The notes beneath the pieces were generated by a model. That model searched no databases, was not told where the DNA came from, and saw nothing but the letters and a program-made list of their open reading frames with translations. From the NCBI GenBank assembly GCA_033220425.1, contig CM065648.1:3844001-3908000 (forward strand): a stretch of 64,000 nt of DNA, written 5' to 3'. Each line of letters opens with the position of its first letter. Position 1 is the stretch's first letter. Positions 34,131 through 46,264 of this stretch are shown here, one piece after another. The position numbers and the translations under genes are program-made. This DNA comes from Lepraria neglecta. Lineage: Eukaryota > Ascomycota > Lecanoromycetes > Lecanorales > Stereocaulaceae.

Positions 34131-34950
34131 AGTGAAGTATTGATCAGTGGGACAACGTAGCAGTGCCCGTCTTTTGTGAAATGCTCAGCTTCTGCCTTTG
34201 GAGTTGCACGGACGCCCTTTTAGCGACTGGCAGGCCGCAAAAGGTCACGGGGAAGGACCGAGGAAGAAAGCAAATGGAGGACACTCCCGCAAATTCTCTC
34301 CAGCTAAGAAAAGCTGGAGGTGGAATTTTATTTTCTGGAGGCGACTTCGCTTCACTTCATTATGTCATAGCCTGGTTACACAAAGGAGCGGAGAATTGGA
34401 TGTGTAGATAGCCATTGCGGCCGCGCTGAAAGCGGAGAACCTTAAAATCTTCGAGTGTTACCTTGAATCGGACAGATACCGCTGTGAAGCTTGAAGAAAT
34501 ACCTTATAGCGTTGTTCTAGAGCAGCAATATTACTTTTTCAAGCCGTTATCTACATCATCCAAAGATCCTCCTCACCTTGCCGTTGGAATATTGGCTTCT
34601 TGGGCATTTGAACAGCGTGACACTGTTGTCAGCGCATGGAAGAAAGTGTGACATGAATGTAGATGCTGTGGTACTTGTTGGAAAATACTGATCGTTTGAG
34701 AGAAACATGAAGCTTTTAGGGGAAGCCTTCGGGAGCCGCTGAAGCTAAAGGAGCCTTGTGGCCCAAGCCCAAGGCATTTAGCCCCGGGTACTCGATTGGC
34801 CCATTTGGCAAGCGACCGTTACCAGATCTGGGGCTTCTAGCACCGAAAGCTCTGAGCACTGACTTAGGTCTCAGTACACAGGTTTAGCTAATGGTTCCTG
34901 CAGCCTGATCACCTTCGCTGCACACCTGCCCATTCCACCATCTCCACTCC
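34131..34950. other. Intergenic between two minus-strand genes
   Basis: Flavohaemoglobin promoter side at left. No supported gene. Confidence 0.35.
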
Positions 34951-35916
34951 CTACTCCATATAAACCGCAAAAAGCAGCCTCCTCATATCAGGATCCCCCC
35001 AATCCTTATTCTGCGCATACCCAAAATCGACCTCGTCCAAACTCGCTTCCACTCTCCACTTCGTCCCCGTCTTCGTCCCTACTTCCTCCCAGAAACGCTT
35101 GAACGTCTCCACATCATGCCGGTACTGCCACCGCCCATCCTCCATCACGTCGTACGGCCCTGGCTTCACACTGCCCAACTGCCTCCCTAATACCAGACTA
35201 CCCGGCCGGCGTTTGAGCAGATAGACGATGCGCGTGGCGGCAAGTATTTGGCGGTCCCAGTTGAAGAGGTGCAGGAAAGAGGAGGTCCATACAACGTCGA
35301 TTCTCCCCTTCACACTCTCCAACTCTTTCTCGCCGTCCGGGCCTAGCACGTCTACGGCAAGAAAAGTGCTTTTAAGACTGCTTTTGTCGAGGAACAACTC
35401 ATACCCCAAGTCGAGGAACTTTTGGTCGACGTCTACGCCGTAGAGGCGCTCCGAAGGTACGTCGTCTTGTACCAGTTGACGCAGGTCTTGAGCGAAACAG
35501 CACCCCAGATCGAGGAGGTCTCGCTGCCCTGGGTCAAGCGTTCAAGGAGCTGAGGATACGCGGGGTGGGTGCGGAGAGAGAGGTTTAGGAAACGGAGCTG
35601 GCCGATGCAGGCGTAAGGGAAGACTTGGAACGCACGGTCTCTCTGTATGCTTTGTTGGTAAATATTTAAGGAAATGGGGGATGAAAAGGAAGCAGAAACG
35701 GAGACACTTAGGGAAGCAAGCAACGGACGGGACAATATACGGATCACGTACCAGTCCGACGACATGTTCCACCGTTTCTTCAGCGGGGATATGGCTATAC
35801 TTGCCAAGTAGATCTCTAATGGGTTCGTTGACCTTTTTATCAATCTCAGCGGGGTCAGTAGTGAGAAATTTGGCCACCTTAGAGGCGTCGTGGTCGGACT
35901 TTTCCTTGGAATTCAT
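34951..35916 (-). pseudogene. SAM-dependent methyltransferase, one frame interruption
   Basis: Fungal class I methyltransferase of the small family often seen in metabolite clusters. Exon 1 is 35916-35752 (55 codons, [18 protein letters not shown]...), then a 109-bp intron, and exon 2 starts at 35642 with [22 protein letters not shown] motif I is [16 protein letters not shown], followed by [34 protein letters not shown] and a family end at LLFAVYME. Between ERLTQG and the motif I text the frame changes by one base at a CCC/GGG run near 35527-35533. The rest is clean, so this could be a real recent mutation or a sequence error. Confidence 0.75.
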
Positions 35917-36184
35917 TATTAATTACGAATATTGGGTGAAACCGTGGAGTTGAGGCGGGGTAGGTATGAAGGATTAAATAGGTCAGAGAGACAGTCTGAG
36001 CTGGCTAATAGGCGGGAATGAGCCGATCAAAGCGGGGCAGGCCGAGATGGCTGTGCAAAGCTCCGGGTGGGTTCCTTTACATGGATTTTGTAACTACACC
36101 GCCAGCGGTGAAATCCGAAATTCACCAGCCAAGTGTGAATTATATACCCATTTACTTCATTCAATATCTTTATTTCGTGTTATA

Positions 36185-37384
36185 TCAACAATAATCCTGC
36201 TCTTTCACCAATTCAGATGACCATGCCAAATCCCTACTGACTTTGATTCGATTGTTAGGCAGAGAATCCTCACTCATGCCACTCTCCCTTGGATCAGCCG
36301 AAGCCCCGTTCACCACCACGCTCTTCCAATTCGGCGCGTATACTTGCGTCCTCAGCGCCTCGTCCGAAACCTTACTATTCCCACCGTCCATTTTACTGGC
36401 CCAGCCTTCTTCACCAAACTCGCCGCTCTCGTCATCATTTCTGGTGTGGATGCTTCGACGGACGGAGTGTTCTCCAGGCCATGTGTGAGTTGCCGTCAAT
36501 GGGAGATCCTTAGTTCGCTTGCTGCCAGTAGTCTGGTAACCAGCTCTGGATCTCTTGAAGGACAGTGAACGCCGAAGAGGTGCCATGCAAGGTATGCAAG
36601 CACAGATGACGCCGACGCAGCATTCGACTGGAGTCCATACCAGTGTTTCGGCATCTTCATAGGTTGGATCACCTGATCTCTTGTCAGTTGTTGGAGCAAA
36701 CGCCGTTACTATGTGGCATGGTACGCACCTGAGTTCTCGTCCAACCAAATGAATCGAAGCCGGATTATACTTGCCACAAGCACGCTGAGAGCACTACGTC
36801 AGCCTAATACTTCTTCCATTGTATGGCCTCTAGACTTACAATATCCCAAGTCCAAAGATCGCGGTGATTTCAAGTTTGCGCCTGAGGTTCATTTGCAGTC
36901 TCCAGAGTACCGGGAAAGGAAGGAGTAATAACACCGCATCGCCAACGCAGTTCAAGAGCGCAGGTGGTACCTGGCTCGGACGCGTTACGAGGCACTTGCC
37001 TGTGTCCGGCGGCTTCAAGTCGTAGAATGCATAGGCTTGGTTCCAGAAGAAAGGCACCGGGAGACACTGTACGATCACAATGATGAAAGTAGCCACGCCC
37101 CAGAGTACTGCGTATATCAAGGTAAGCCAAAACGCCCATCGGAACCAGCGTCGGTTGCCTGTGAATATACGTCGGTAGAATAGTAGGATTGCAATCTTGA
37201 CAAGTGGTATATCCAACGCCCAAAGGAAACCTTCGGCCCAAATTGCCTGCAGCATGTGTTAGTATTCGACCATTCTCATGCACATGGCGGCGGTTTACTT
37301 TGAACAAGTTTACCAACTTGTCTGGCGGAGATGGGTCCGTCTTGACAGCTCTGATTAGATGCTTGCCAATTCCGTAATGGACGC
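36185..37384 (-). pseudogene. Rhodopsin-domain (PTH11-like) integral membrane protein, 5' end not found
   Basis: Fungal seven-helix rhodopsin-domain protein. Exons read: 37384-37299 (GVHYGIGKHLI), 37246-36840, 36784-36729 and 36672-36185; phases agree. Helices seen include DIPLVKIAILLFYRRIF, YAVLWGVATFIIVIVQCLPV (then PFFWN), LLNCVGDAVLLLLPFPVLW and WTPVECCVGVICACIPCMAPL. A long cytosolic tail with Ser/Arg-rich text follows. The first exon(s), which should encode the first two helices before GVHYG, are not recognisable upstream on the minus strand to 37700. I therefore call it truncated at the 5' end, or the first exon has decayed. Ligand unknown; the family is linked to surface sensing. Confidence 0.7.
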
Positions 37385-37801
37385 CTGCCATCAATCAGAA
37401 AAACATTCGACGTCTAAATATGACAATTTTGTGCGCACATATTATAGTGTTTGCACAAAGCCCAAGACAAAGCACCTGAAAAAATTAGAAGACGAGAGCG
37501 CAGTCCAAAGATTGCATCCAACTCGTTACTGTGGAGGTGGAGTGATTCTGGATTCCGAAGATGATGACATCGGACAACGCAGTTGATTTCATTGGATTAG
37601 GCAAAATTGCGGCCGTTGTAGAATACTGCAATGTTTGAGATTCCTGAATAGTAATGAGATACAGACCAGCCTTATGGTAGGATCTGATCTAGCTTCGCGG
37701 CAGGATTTCTCGACGACGTTTGGCACTTTCTGGTAACGGCACCAGCTTCATTGACCATGCTACAACAAAGAAAACCTTGCATGTGCAATAACAGAGTGAG
37801 C
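37385..37801. other. Between divergent rhodopsin-domain and GMC genes
   Basis: AT-rich, without a convincing reading frame. This is where the missing 5' exon of the rhodopsin-domain gene should lie. Confidence 0.35.
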
Positions 37802-39898
37802 ATGGGTGCTTTTGACTTCATTGTCGTAGGAGGTACGTTGCTGGAGTTTTTTTGAAAGGAGGATTCTGACAGGCTCTCGCAGGTGGGGCCGCTGGCTGTT
37901 TATTAGCATCGCGAATTGCTAGAGCACTGGAGTCACGGAAAGTCCTGTTAATCGACGCTGGTGGCAGAAATGCCGATGCTGAGCATCAGAGCTATGGCGA
38001 AAGACATTGGACACTTAGAGCTCCGAGCTACAACTGGTGTTACAAGACGGTTCCACAACAACAGCTTCAAGGAAGGGAAATCGATTGTAGTAGAGGCAAG
38101 AGCTTGGGATGGAGCACCGCCATCAACTTTTGTGTTTACACAATGGGACCAAGCGCAGATTATGACAACTGGGCGGAGCTGGTAGATGATGCCGCTTGGA
38201 GCTGGACAAATGCTCAGAGGCGTTTCCAGAAGGTAGTTGTTAGACGCAGGTCTTCGGCTTTATCTCAAGCCGTGAGCTGGGGCTAATGCCCTCCCAACCG
38301 AAACCTTTCACCAACTGTCCGAAGACTATAAACCCTTTCTTGCTGCATCCGCTAGCAGACAAGGCTCTCATAGGTATGTCAAAGATACCCATCTGTTATT
38401 GTATCCATCGAACTCAGGAGTTGACGTGTCAGACCCGTCAACGTGGGTCTTCCAGATGCCTAGGAGCCTAGATTTGGAGAATTCCTTAACAAGCTTTACG
38501 CACATCACCCCAAAAACCTTGATCACAGTTCTGGAAACCTACTTGGTATAAGTATATGCCAAGTCAGTGCCCTGAACGGACGACGTGTAACAGCTGCTGG
38601 TGCCTACCTTTCTGACAATCCTCCAAATCTTACGATCATGACCGATGCTGCTGTTGAGAGAGTCTTGTTTGAGGGCCACAAGGCCGTGGGTGTGGCTTTG
38701 CCCGGCAAGAAGAGTAAGCTAGTACCCCCAATCATTGCGCATCAGACGAGGTTGGCTTACTCTCCATTCTAGTTTACGCAAACAAGGAAGTTATACTATC
38801 AGCGGGAGCACTCGATACGCCCAAATTGTTGCTGCTTTCTGGAATCGAACCAAAAGATGAGCTTTCTAGAATATTCCGATTGTCCACGAGCTTCCAGGGG
38901 TGGGAAGGACTTTGTACGACCGCCTGTTTCTCCAGCTAGTGACGACGCAAGAACCAGGAGCCCATCATCGCACATCCTATATTGATACACCACAAGCATT
39001 AGAAGAAGCAAGGAAGCAGTGGATGGTTGATGGGACTGGGCATCTAGCCGGCTGTTACCTGCCTCAAATGATTAGCTATTTCAAAAGTGATAGCATCATC
39101 AGCTTCAAAGAATTTCGAGAGCTTGACAATGCTGCTCAAAGAGCCCTTCAGGCAGAACCAATGCCTAGTTACGAGATACTGTCAGTGGGTGATAACTTCG
39201 TTTTCCATTCTATCATTGTACTCACATACGCGATTATTGCCCTCCAACTTCTATTCTCTGAACGGTATGATTCATTGGATAATGTACATATACTCATGTC
39301 CCGTGGTCTTTCTCCACTGTTTCGATCATGATCCCTCTTGCTGTTGCAGACTAAAACATTCTCCAGTACAGTCCCAGCGCCAGCGTAAAGGCGCCAGAAC
39401 AGTGTCTCGCAATAGCAGTAGCCTTCATGGGTGCTCAAGGAACTAATTCGGTATCTCTTCGGTCACCAAACCCTAAAGATCCTCCGCTGATCGATCCTCA
39501 ATTCCTTACCCATCCTTTCGATTGACGCGTTGCAATCGAATCAGTACGTGAAGCACTCAAGCTCTTGAATCTAGAAGCCCTCGCAAAGATCGAATCCGTC
39601 TTGCTGCTGGACCGAGAGGGGATAGCGACGAAGATATTCCGGTATGAGGTCCATCCCTTCCTCGATCCTAATTACTTGTATCTTGAGATTTCTGGGAGCT
39701 GTAAGGTGGAGAAGCTGACAGAATGTAACGTTGCTAGGAGCATGTGCGCAATGCGGCAATTAGTATGCGGCACATGTGTGGGACAGTCAAGATGGGAAAG
39801 CCTGGAGAACCGGACACGTGCGTCGACAAAGACTTTCGAGTAGCTGGATTGCAGGGGCTAAGAGTGGTGGATATAGTGTTGCGCCTTTTCTGCCAAGG
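37802..39898 (+). pseudogene. GMC oxidoreductase (FAD, choline dehydrogenase/aryl-alcohol oxidase type), decayed
   Basis: Starts MGAFDFIVVGG with an intron in the FAD-binding motif (GGAAGCLLASRIA). Landmarks follow in order: VLLIDAGG, YNWCYKTVPQ, GREIDCSRGKSLG, INFCVYTMG, YDNWAELVDD. Next come LDHSSGN, VTAAGAYLS, the GMC signature [33 protein letters not shown] and the C-terminal MRHMCGTVKMG with the active-site His region, then GLQGLRVVD. The order and length fit a full gene of about 560-600 residues, but at least three frame changes and one or more in-frame stops occur (for example near 38459 and 38870). Such oxidases often tailor metabolites or supply H2O2. Confidence 0.82.
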
Positions 39899-40600
39899 TG
39901 AGTGCTACAACTCACTTTTTTGAATCACTCGTTGTGCTGATTAGTATGGTGTCTTGTTGAAGTGCGCATACGCAAGCCGTGGCCTACCTTGTAGGTGAAA
40001 CAGCCGCTGAAAAGATTACTACTGAGTACAGTTGATGGTGTCAGAGTATCATTTTCGAGGCTTTGCATGTCTTTTAGAACCATTCTCATCATCGGAGGTA
40101 TCCACGCCGCGGTCTCGGCATAATCATGAGCCCATTTGGTGATTGCGCTTTGTGCTTGTGTAAGCACCCTTCGAGTTTAACTTCTCTAAGAGATGTCAAC
40201 TTTAGCTCGAGCAATTTGTTGTTCACTTCTGGGTAAATTTTCTACGCTTAAGTGATTAAGTCACCAAAATTATGAGGTGGAAAAACATGTTTAGTGATCC
40301 AGACAACAGTAACCCGCCAAGCTCCGTGTGAAATGCATTGTCAGCGTCGGCTGACTACCCAAAACCCTTGTTGAGCCAATTGCGTGCGATCACTCTGCAG
40401 AAGTGAAGCCGAGTAATTGTAATCATGGCTTGCAGTGCTCCTGTGACTTGGAAAGGGGGGAAAGAATATAAAGGAGCCCGAATTGACAAGTTGAAGGGGA
40501 TATGTACCATCGTTGCTTTCGTGGGTCTACATCCATCAGCCAAAGAGAAACACAGTACCTAGACATTACTTCGTGAACAGATCTTTAGAACCTCAATCAA
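39899..40600. other. Intergenic
   Basis: No gene seen; upstream region of the NAD(P)-binding reductase. A CCTCAATCAA leader precedes its ATG. Confidence 0.35.
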
Positions 40601-41725
40601 ATGGCGTCGATGCTTTTTTTAGGTGCTTCTGGGCAGACTGGAGGTACGAATTGAATCCCTATTTGTCAACGCCCTGCGTTTAGAAGCTAATAGCCGTATA
40701 GGAGCATTCCTTACAGTATTCCGCAAACAATATCCTAATATACTCATCACAGCCTTTTTGCGGTCCACCGAGCTCGATACTGCCCTCCAATCACTAGGAA
40801 AGGTCACTATCATCCACGGCACATTCGACGAATACGACAAAGTCGAAGAACTAGCAGCCACCCACGAAATTATAATCAACTGCGCGGTATCCTTCAATCC
40901 GCCGTTAACGGAAGTAATCATCAAAGGAATTCACGCAACAAAAACCTCCAAGAAACCGATCCTGCTCCATCTCAGCGGCACAGGCAATTTCGTCGACGGC
41001 AGCAAGACAGGCAACTACATCCCCCAAGAGCGTCCCTTCAACGACGCCAATCCCGACCAAGTCCGCAAAATTGACGCATCATATCCACCCAACGGCGCCA
41101 CAGATGAGTTGATTCTCAAAGCAGCCGCATCGGGCTACACCAATGCTTTATTCGTCTGTCCAGCCGGTATTTACGGCACAAGTAAAAACCATATTGGCCG
41201 CTCCGTAGGCGCAAAGTCTGCTTTCGCCCCTGGAGTCTGGGTAAGTTGGAGTTTGGAAAATGTGACGGAGCTTGGCTTTTCTCCGTATATTGGGGACGGC
41301 ACTGCTATTTACCGGTCCGTGCATGTGGATGATGTGGTCGAGCTTATGATGCTAGTATTTCAGAAAGCATTAGATACGTGGGATTCGTACAAGCCGGAGG
41401 ATATTTATAAACATTTTTACGTTGCGGTGGATGAGGTGCATACTACTAAGCCGGTGGCGGAGGCTTTTGGGCGGTTGCTCTATCGGAGGGGGGAAGATCG
41501 CTTCGCCGGCTGCGAAGAAAGTCCCGTATAAGGAAGCTGGGAAAGTGGCAGGGTGAGTGATCCATATCAACCGACAGTTGGATAAGGCCGTGTACAAAGT
41601 CTAATCTTGGCTATAGGTACATTGGAGGGAACATGCTTGTCGAAAATGACAATGCGAAGTCTTTGGGGTGGAAACCTCGAGGTCCGGGTTTGATAGAGAC
41701 GTTGAGAGAAACAGAGGCTGTTTAG
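40601..41725 (+). CDS. NAD(P)-binding Rossmann-fold reductase/epimerase-like protein, one frame problem
   Basis: Atypical short-chain/NmrA-epimerase-type protein of about 350 residues. Exons 40601-40643, 40702-41552 and 41617-41725. The start MASMLFLGASGQTGG carries the GxxGxxG nucleotide loop, split by intron 1. INCAVSFNPPL, LLHLSGTGNF, FVCPAGIYG and YRSVHVDDVVELMM follow the fungal nucleoside-sugar-epimerase-like pattern. The end reads YIGGNMLVENDNAKSLGWKP. At a run of six G (41488-41493) the frame slips: before it RLLYRRG, after it KIASPAAKKVPYKEAG only in the next frame. A homopolymer sequence error is as likely as real decay. It closes the 29-41 kb accessory block. Confidence 0.72.
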
Positions 41726-42522
41726 CATGCTTGAGTGTTTTTGGGAGGCCTGTCAGGTCAGCGGATAATGAGCAGCGGTTTACGAAGTTGCGGACCTATT
41801 GTAGCCTACGTGTGTCATGCAGCACTATTACGATACTCCAATGGTTTATGCTTCGCTCCATAACTCTCGTAGCTGTGCCTTGTTGACTGCTTTAGTCCCG
41901 AAAACTCGGCTCATACCTTTTATTAGACGTAAAACTTGCATCTCGACTCTCTTCAAGTACAAATTGAGGATGACCCCTGCCAACGACTTTGATCTGGTCT
42001 GCGAGTGCGGTAGGGATACCTTAGATTCCCAGCGAACTCAAAAATGAACTCTAGTGGCTCTTTAATATGCTGGTGATGCGATTGTAGTTTTTAATTTGGC
42101 CGTGATCTCGTGGCTAGGATATCGCAAGATGAGTGTTGTTACTTTCTGTTGAAGAATGCCTCATTGCAAGAATGTAAGCCGGCGGTTTGGAGGTTTCGAT
42201 GTACAAGAATTCCACACGACTTAAGGCGCCTAAATAAAGACTGAATGTTATTGATTTGAAACAATTATCCAAATGACGAAGCAGGAGCCTTGTGTGTTTG
42301 ACATAGAGATTCGTTCGATCGTTATGTACTAGAATCGATATAAATTATAGTGAATTACAAAATGTTGTAAGGACCGTCCTCCCAGAGTTCATTGAACAAT
42401 AGGAGAAATGAAAAGGCCCGGCCCATAGTACTTGGTAGAAGGAATGACACGCACACACACACAAAGTCGTAAGGTAATTGGACAAGATTAGAGAAATAGA
42501 AAACCGTGCAGCGAGTGATCCA
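41726..42522. other. Intergenic, convergent 3' ends
   Basis: No supported gene. A CA microsatellite lies at 42448-42463. Confidence 0.4.
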
Positions 42523-44972
42523 TCAACGGTTGCCGGAGGCCCGTCTCCCGAGCGCCACAGCATACTCCTCTGAACTCATCTTATTCAATTTTTCCACATA
42601 CCCAGCGTACTCCCTCCCAACCTTCATGACCTGCTCCAAATGCTCTGCATTCATGTGCTGCTTACTCAGCTGTGCTAAGGCGAGTGCTGTCCTTACTGAA
42701 TTGCGGATTTGGCGTCCATTGAGACGATCCCCAGCGAACTTGTCCGTGACATACTTGAGCAGCGCGCGCTTCTCTTCGTCGGAGATACTGAGGTCCTTTA
42801 TGAAAATTGTCCAAATTTTGCGCTGCTCTTCCTTATTCAGCTGTTCAAGTCCTAGTGTGATATGGATGCGAGATACAAATGCTTCATCGATGTCCCCGGG
42901 GCGGTTTGTGGTAAGCTGTTACGATGTCTGTCAGCGAGACCTTATGTTGTAGGGGAGGAGATTCACGAACGAAAAGAATCCCATCGAAGTATTCAAGTTC
43001 ACGCAGAAAGATCGAGACGAGTGCATTTCGTTTGACATCATGCACGTCTCGCTCTTGGAGGAAAATATCGGCCTCATCGAGTAAGAGTATGGCTTTCCAG
43101 GTAACCGCATATTGGAATACTTCCTTGAGCTTAATCTCAAGTTGGTCAGGTTCGGTGCCTAGATCTCCGCAGCTGATGGTGAAAAGAGGACGTTGCTGAT
43201 GCTCAGCCACGCACTCTGGACATTGTCAGCAGTGTATCATACGTTGGGAGAAGATCAATTCACTGACCAGCTGTGAGTGTTTTACCTGTGCCTGGAGGGC
43301 CATGAAGCAAAATGGCGAGGCCTCGACCTTTACCACTCACAATGTCACTGAAGCCTGGTGTGTCTAGCATATACGCCTGAACCATAGCTTTGATGATTTT
43401 CTTATATTCGTCCTTGATAACCAGCCTTCTGAAGGCCTTCTCGCGGAATTTGACCGGCTTGAGATCATCGACTTTGACTAAAGCTGGAGAATAGATTAGA
43501 CTGTGCTTCAACATCTATCTTTTTCTTGACTTACCCCACTCCTTATCACGCAGAGAGAAAACGCCAACCTCAGGGAAGCACCGTAGAAGAGTGTCCTCAG
43601 AAGGTGTTCCCTTATGGTCAACAAGTTCTTCCTCACCTTCCGGAAACCCATAGTCTTGTGAAGGGCCCTCATTGATAGTTCCGCTTGCAGGGTGCTTTCG
43701 CCAGTATGTCGTTTCGTCGACAACGACCCTTACTGGCTCCTATTCACTTACATTAGCATGATGACAAGTTCGGCCTCTAGACGCAATGCTCACGTCTTTA
43801 TAGACTCGAGGAAATTCAATGCCGTAGTAGTCCTGTAGCGATGTCACCTTGTTGAGTTCAAAGTAACGCTGACCTCGCGTAACGAGTTTGTCGTGTAACT
43901 CCGTCTCGTTCCGCATATATTGTACTGGCACAAGCTCAAGATTGCTGACATTCTTTTCGCCAGCATACGGTTCTAGAGTCCACTCTGCAAAGTCCCGTTT
44001 GAAGACTCCTTGTTCGAAGGTTACCTCCCAGCACCAAAGCTTCATACTTCCGTTAGGTCCTTGAGTATTCCAAGTCGTGGCATCCCGCGAATATACTACG
44101 ATTTGCCGGACGTCCGCACCCTTGCAAGAATACACTGGAGTGTTTGGTGGATACAGCAGCCAAAGTTTGTCATATGAAATCTTTTTGCATCGGCCTTCTT
44201 CGATTTCTGTCAACTTTGCACTTGTCACTGGGTGCTCCATCTTAAGGAAGTCTAAGAGCATCTTCACATGGGTCTTTGCATCGTCTGGAAAGTCTCCTCG
44301 TAGACTCTGCACTAATTGCTTCCTGTAGGCGAAGAAGATCATGTATGGATTTGGGATGGCAACAGTGTCATCAGTGGAGTCTTTTCCGCTAAGAATGTCA
44401 AATTCGTCACCAGGGTAGAAAGTAATGACGCGCCGCAGAAGGTCCAGTAAGGGAGCCGAAGTGATCTCCAGGAAGACATGAGTCTTGTTACCTTCATGGT
44501 CATATTCATCATAAACACTGAGAACATAGCCGCCACTTCGTATCTCGCGCTCTCGCTTCCGGATATCCTCAATCTTCTCGCTCTCGTCGTAAATGTCAGA
44601 AGATCCATAGCGATTGTTCACCCTTTTCCATCTTTTGATTTCTGTCTTCCATTCCTTGTCGGTCTCTTCGAAATCCGCAGGTCCCTTGCGAGGACGCTCT
44701 TCTCCTCCGCCTCCGCTGAAATCCGACCTCCGTGGCTGTTTAAATCGGCCTCGATGCTTTCCCGGCTGTTGTCCCTCGCGGAGAGCTTTGATAGTCTCCT
44801 CTAGCTTATTAATGTAAGCCTCAACGCTGCCAGAGCTGCCAGAACCTTCTCTGTAATGGCTACCTTGAAGGATTTCTGCAGAATTAGTGCCATTCTGGAG
44901 GTCGGGCATATCGAATGTGCTTTTTGAGCCGCGTTGAGGAGAAATAGGGTCATCCGACTTCACGGAAGGCAT
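42523..44972 (-). CDS. AAA+ ATPase, fungal DUF7025-AAA family, with an unresolved exon junction
   Basis: Large cytosolic/organellar-type AAA ATPase (about 810 residues). Exons: 44972-43794, 43728-43535 (start uncertain), 43483-43268, 43215-42971 and 42915-42523. The N-terminal half has a coiled start (YINKLEETIKALREG) and the conserved region LLDLLRRVITFYPGDEFD...LWLLYPPNTPVYSC. The AAA core has Walker A LLHGPPGTGKTLTAE, Walker B AILLLDEADIFL, sensor-like LTTNRPGDIDEAFVSRIH and a C-terminal lid. The first junction is odd: the best intron (GTGAGC donor at 43793, GCTAAT branch) leaves the downstream family text DGRVVVD out of phase, and reading through meets TAG at 43742. So there is either a one-base change or a weak alternative donor (GTCTAG). 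Confidence 0.78.
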
Positions 44973-46264
44973 GTTGCTTGCTCTGGGCCTGAAAGCCAAG
45001 GCCAGGCAGTATTGACAAGATTAGTAGAAGCGATGAGGGATTATCCCAAGAGGCGTAATACTTCAGCAGGTACCGGGTATCTGGGGGTGCAAGGCACTTT
45101 CAAAAACGATGGAAAACGCCAATTGGTGGGGGCCGAATGCAAATTGACCGGCAGTAACAAATATTGAGATGATTACTGAAAGCAAATTTGGGAGAGTATA
45201 AGTATATGGCTTTCCTGAAAAGTTGAAGATTTAAAGCACTTTTTAGTAGAAAAAGAGAACGGGAAATGAGGCTAACAGGTAGCAGTCTGGAGAGCACGCA
45301 ACCATGTTCACCGGCGCGCGCTTACCCGTTTTCCATAAAACTGCCGATGGTGCGGGGTCTAGATCGTTGATTGTCGAGATAGCGAACATTGAGAAGCCTT
45401 GCAGGATTCGGCACTGAGGCAGCCATGGCGTGGTGGGGAGCCCCGCACTTCATTCAGCTCCTCCCTTCCATTACAATATCGGCCTTGATGGTCTGCCTTT
45501 TGCGATATTGACAACACAGCTGCCCGAAACCCAAGTCAGTGAATAGCACAGGTAAATGTGTTTTGGGACCATGTGCTCTGACTTCTGAGTAGAGCTTTAG
45601 GCTGAACACGACGCCGCACCAGGAACAGAGGACGTGAACATCAAGCGATGGACAAGGCATTGAATAAGCACTAGGGGAGTTGACGTGGCATGGCGAAAGT
45701 ACTAGCTTGACAGGTTCTGCATGAAGCTGATAGCATTTGATCGCCTTGATCGCCTTGATCGCCTCGTTTGCCTTGCTGCAGAGGGCCACAAGGCTGTTGT
45801 GGCTTGGGAGGGTCAGTGATCGGACTCCCATGCCATCTAGGCTTTGGAAGCCATCTTTGTGACAATTGTGTGAGGATGTTAAAGCGCATGAAGAATACAA
45901 AGTCGGAGAATCGCGAACTAAGTTCGTCCAGTGATGAAGAAGGAGAGTTGACATTATCCCCGAAATGGATCAAGGTCAGCAAGGGTCCTCGGCTCGCGCT
46001 TGGCAAAAAAGCACCCTTCGCGCGTCGCAAATCCACAGGTGCAGAATCCGGATTTTGCCACAGCTTCACTTCAAGCCAGACTACAGCAACGGAAACCGAG
46101 TCTCAGAACTTTCATGTCAAAGAAACGACCAAGTTGTTCCGTTCACACAGCAATACGTCCCAGCATGATTGCAAAGCGCAGTGGGCTACCGCCCTCGTTG
46201 CTCAGTAAGTGATGCGGCTTGGTTTTCTTGGAACTCTCCTTGCTGACTATCCACCAGAGAGCCG
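44973..46264. other. Intergenic between divergent genes
   Basis: No clear gene. An open plus-strand stretch (about 45768-46208, Ser-rich) might be a 5' exon or leader of the next gene, but no splice pair links it. A 9-bp microsatellite (GATCGCCTT x3) lies near 45739-45766. Confidence 0.35.
45739..45766. repeat. 9-bp microsatellite, three copies
   Basis: GATCGCCTT repeated three times, the last with one change. Similar 9-bp periodicity occurs in the gypsy LTR (AGTGCGATC), but the sequences are not clearly related. Confidence 0.6.
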
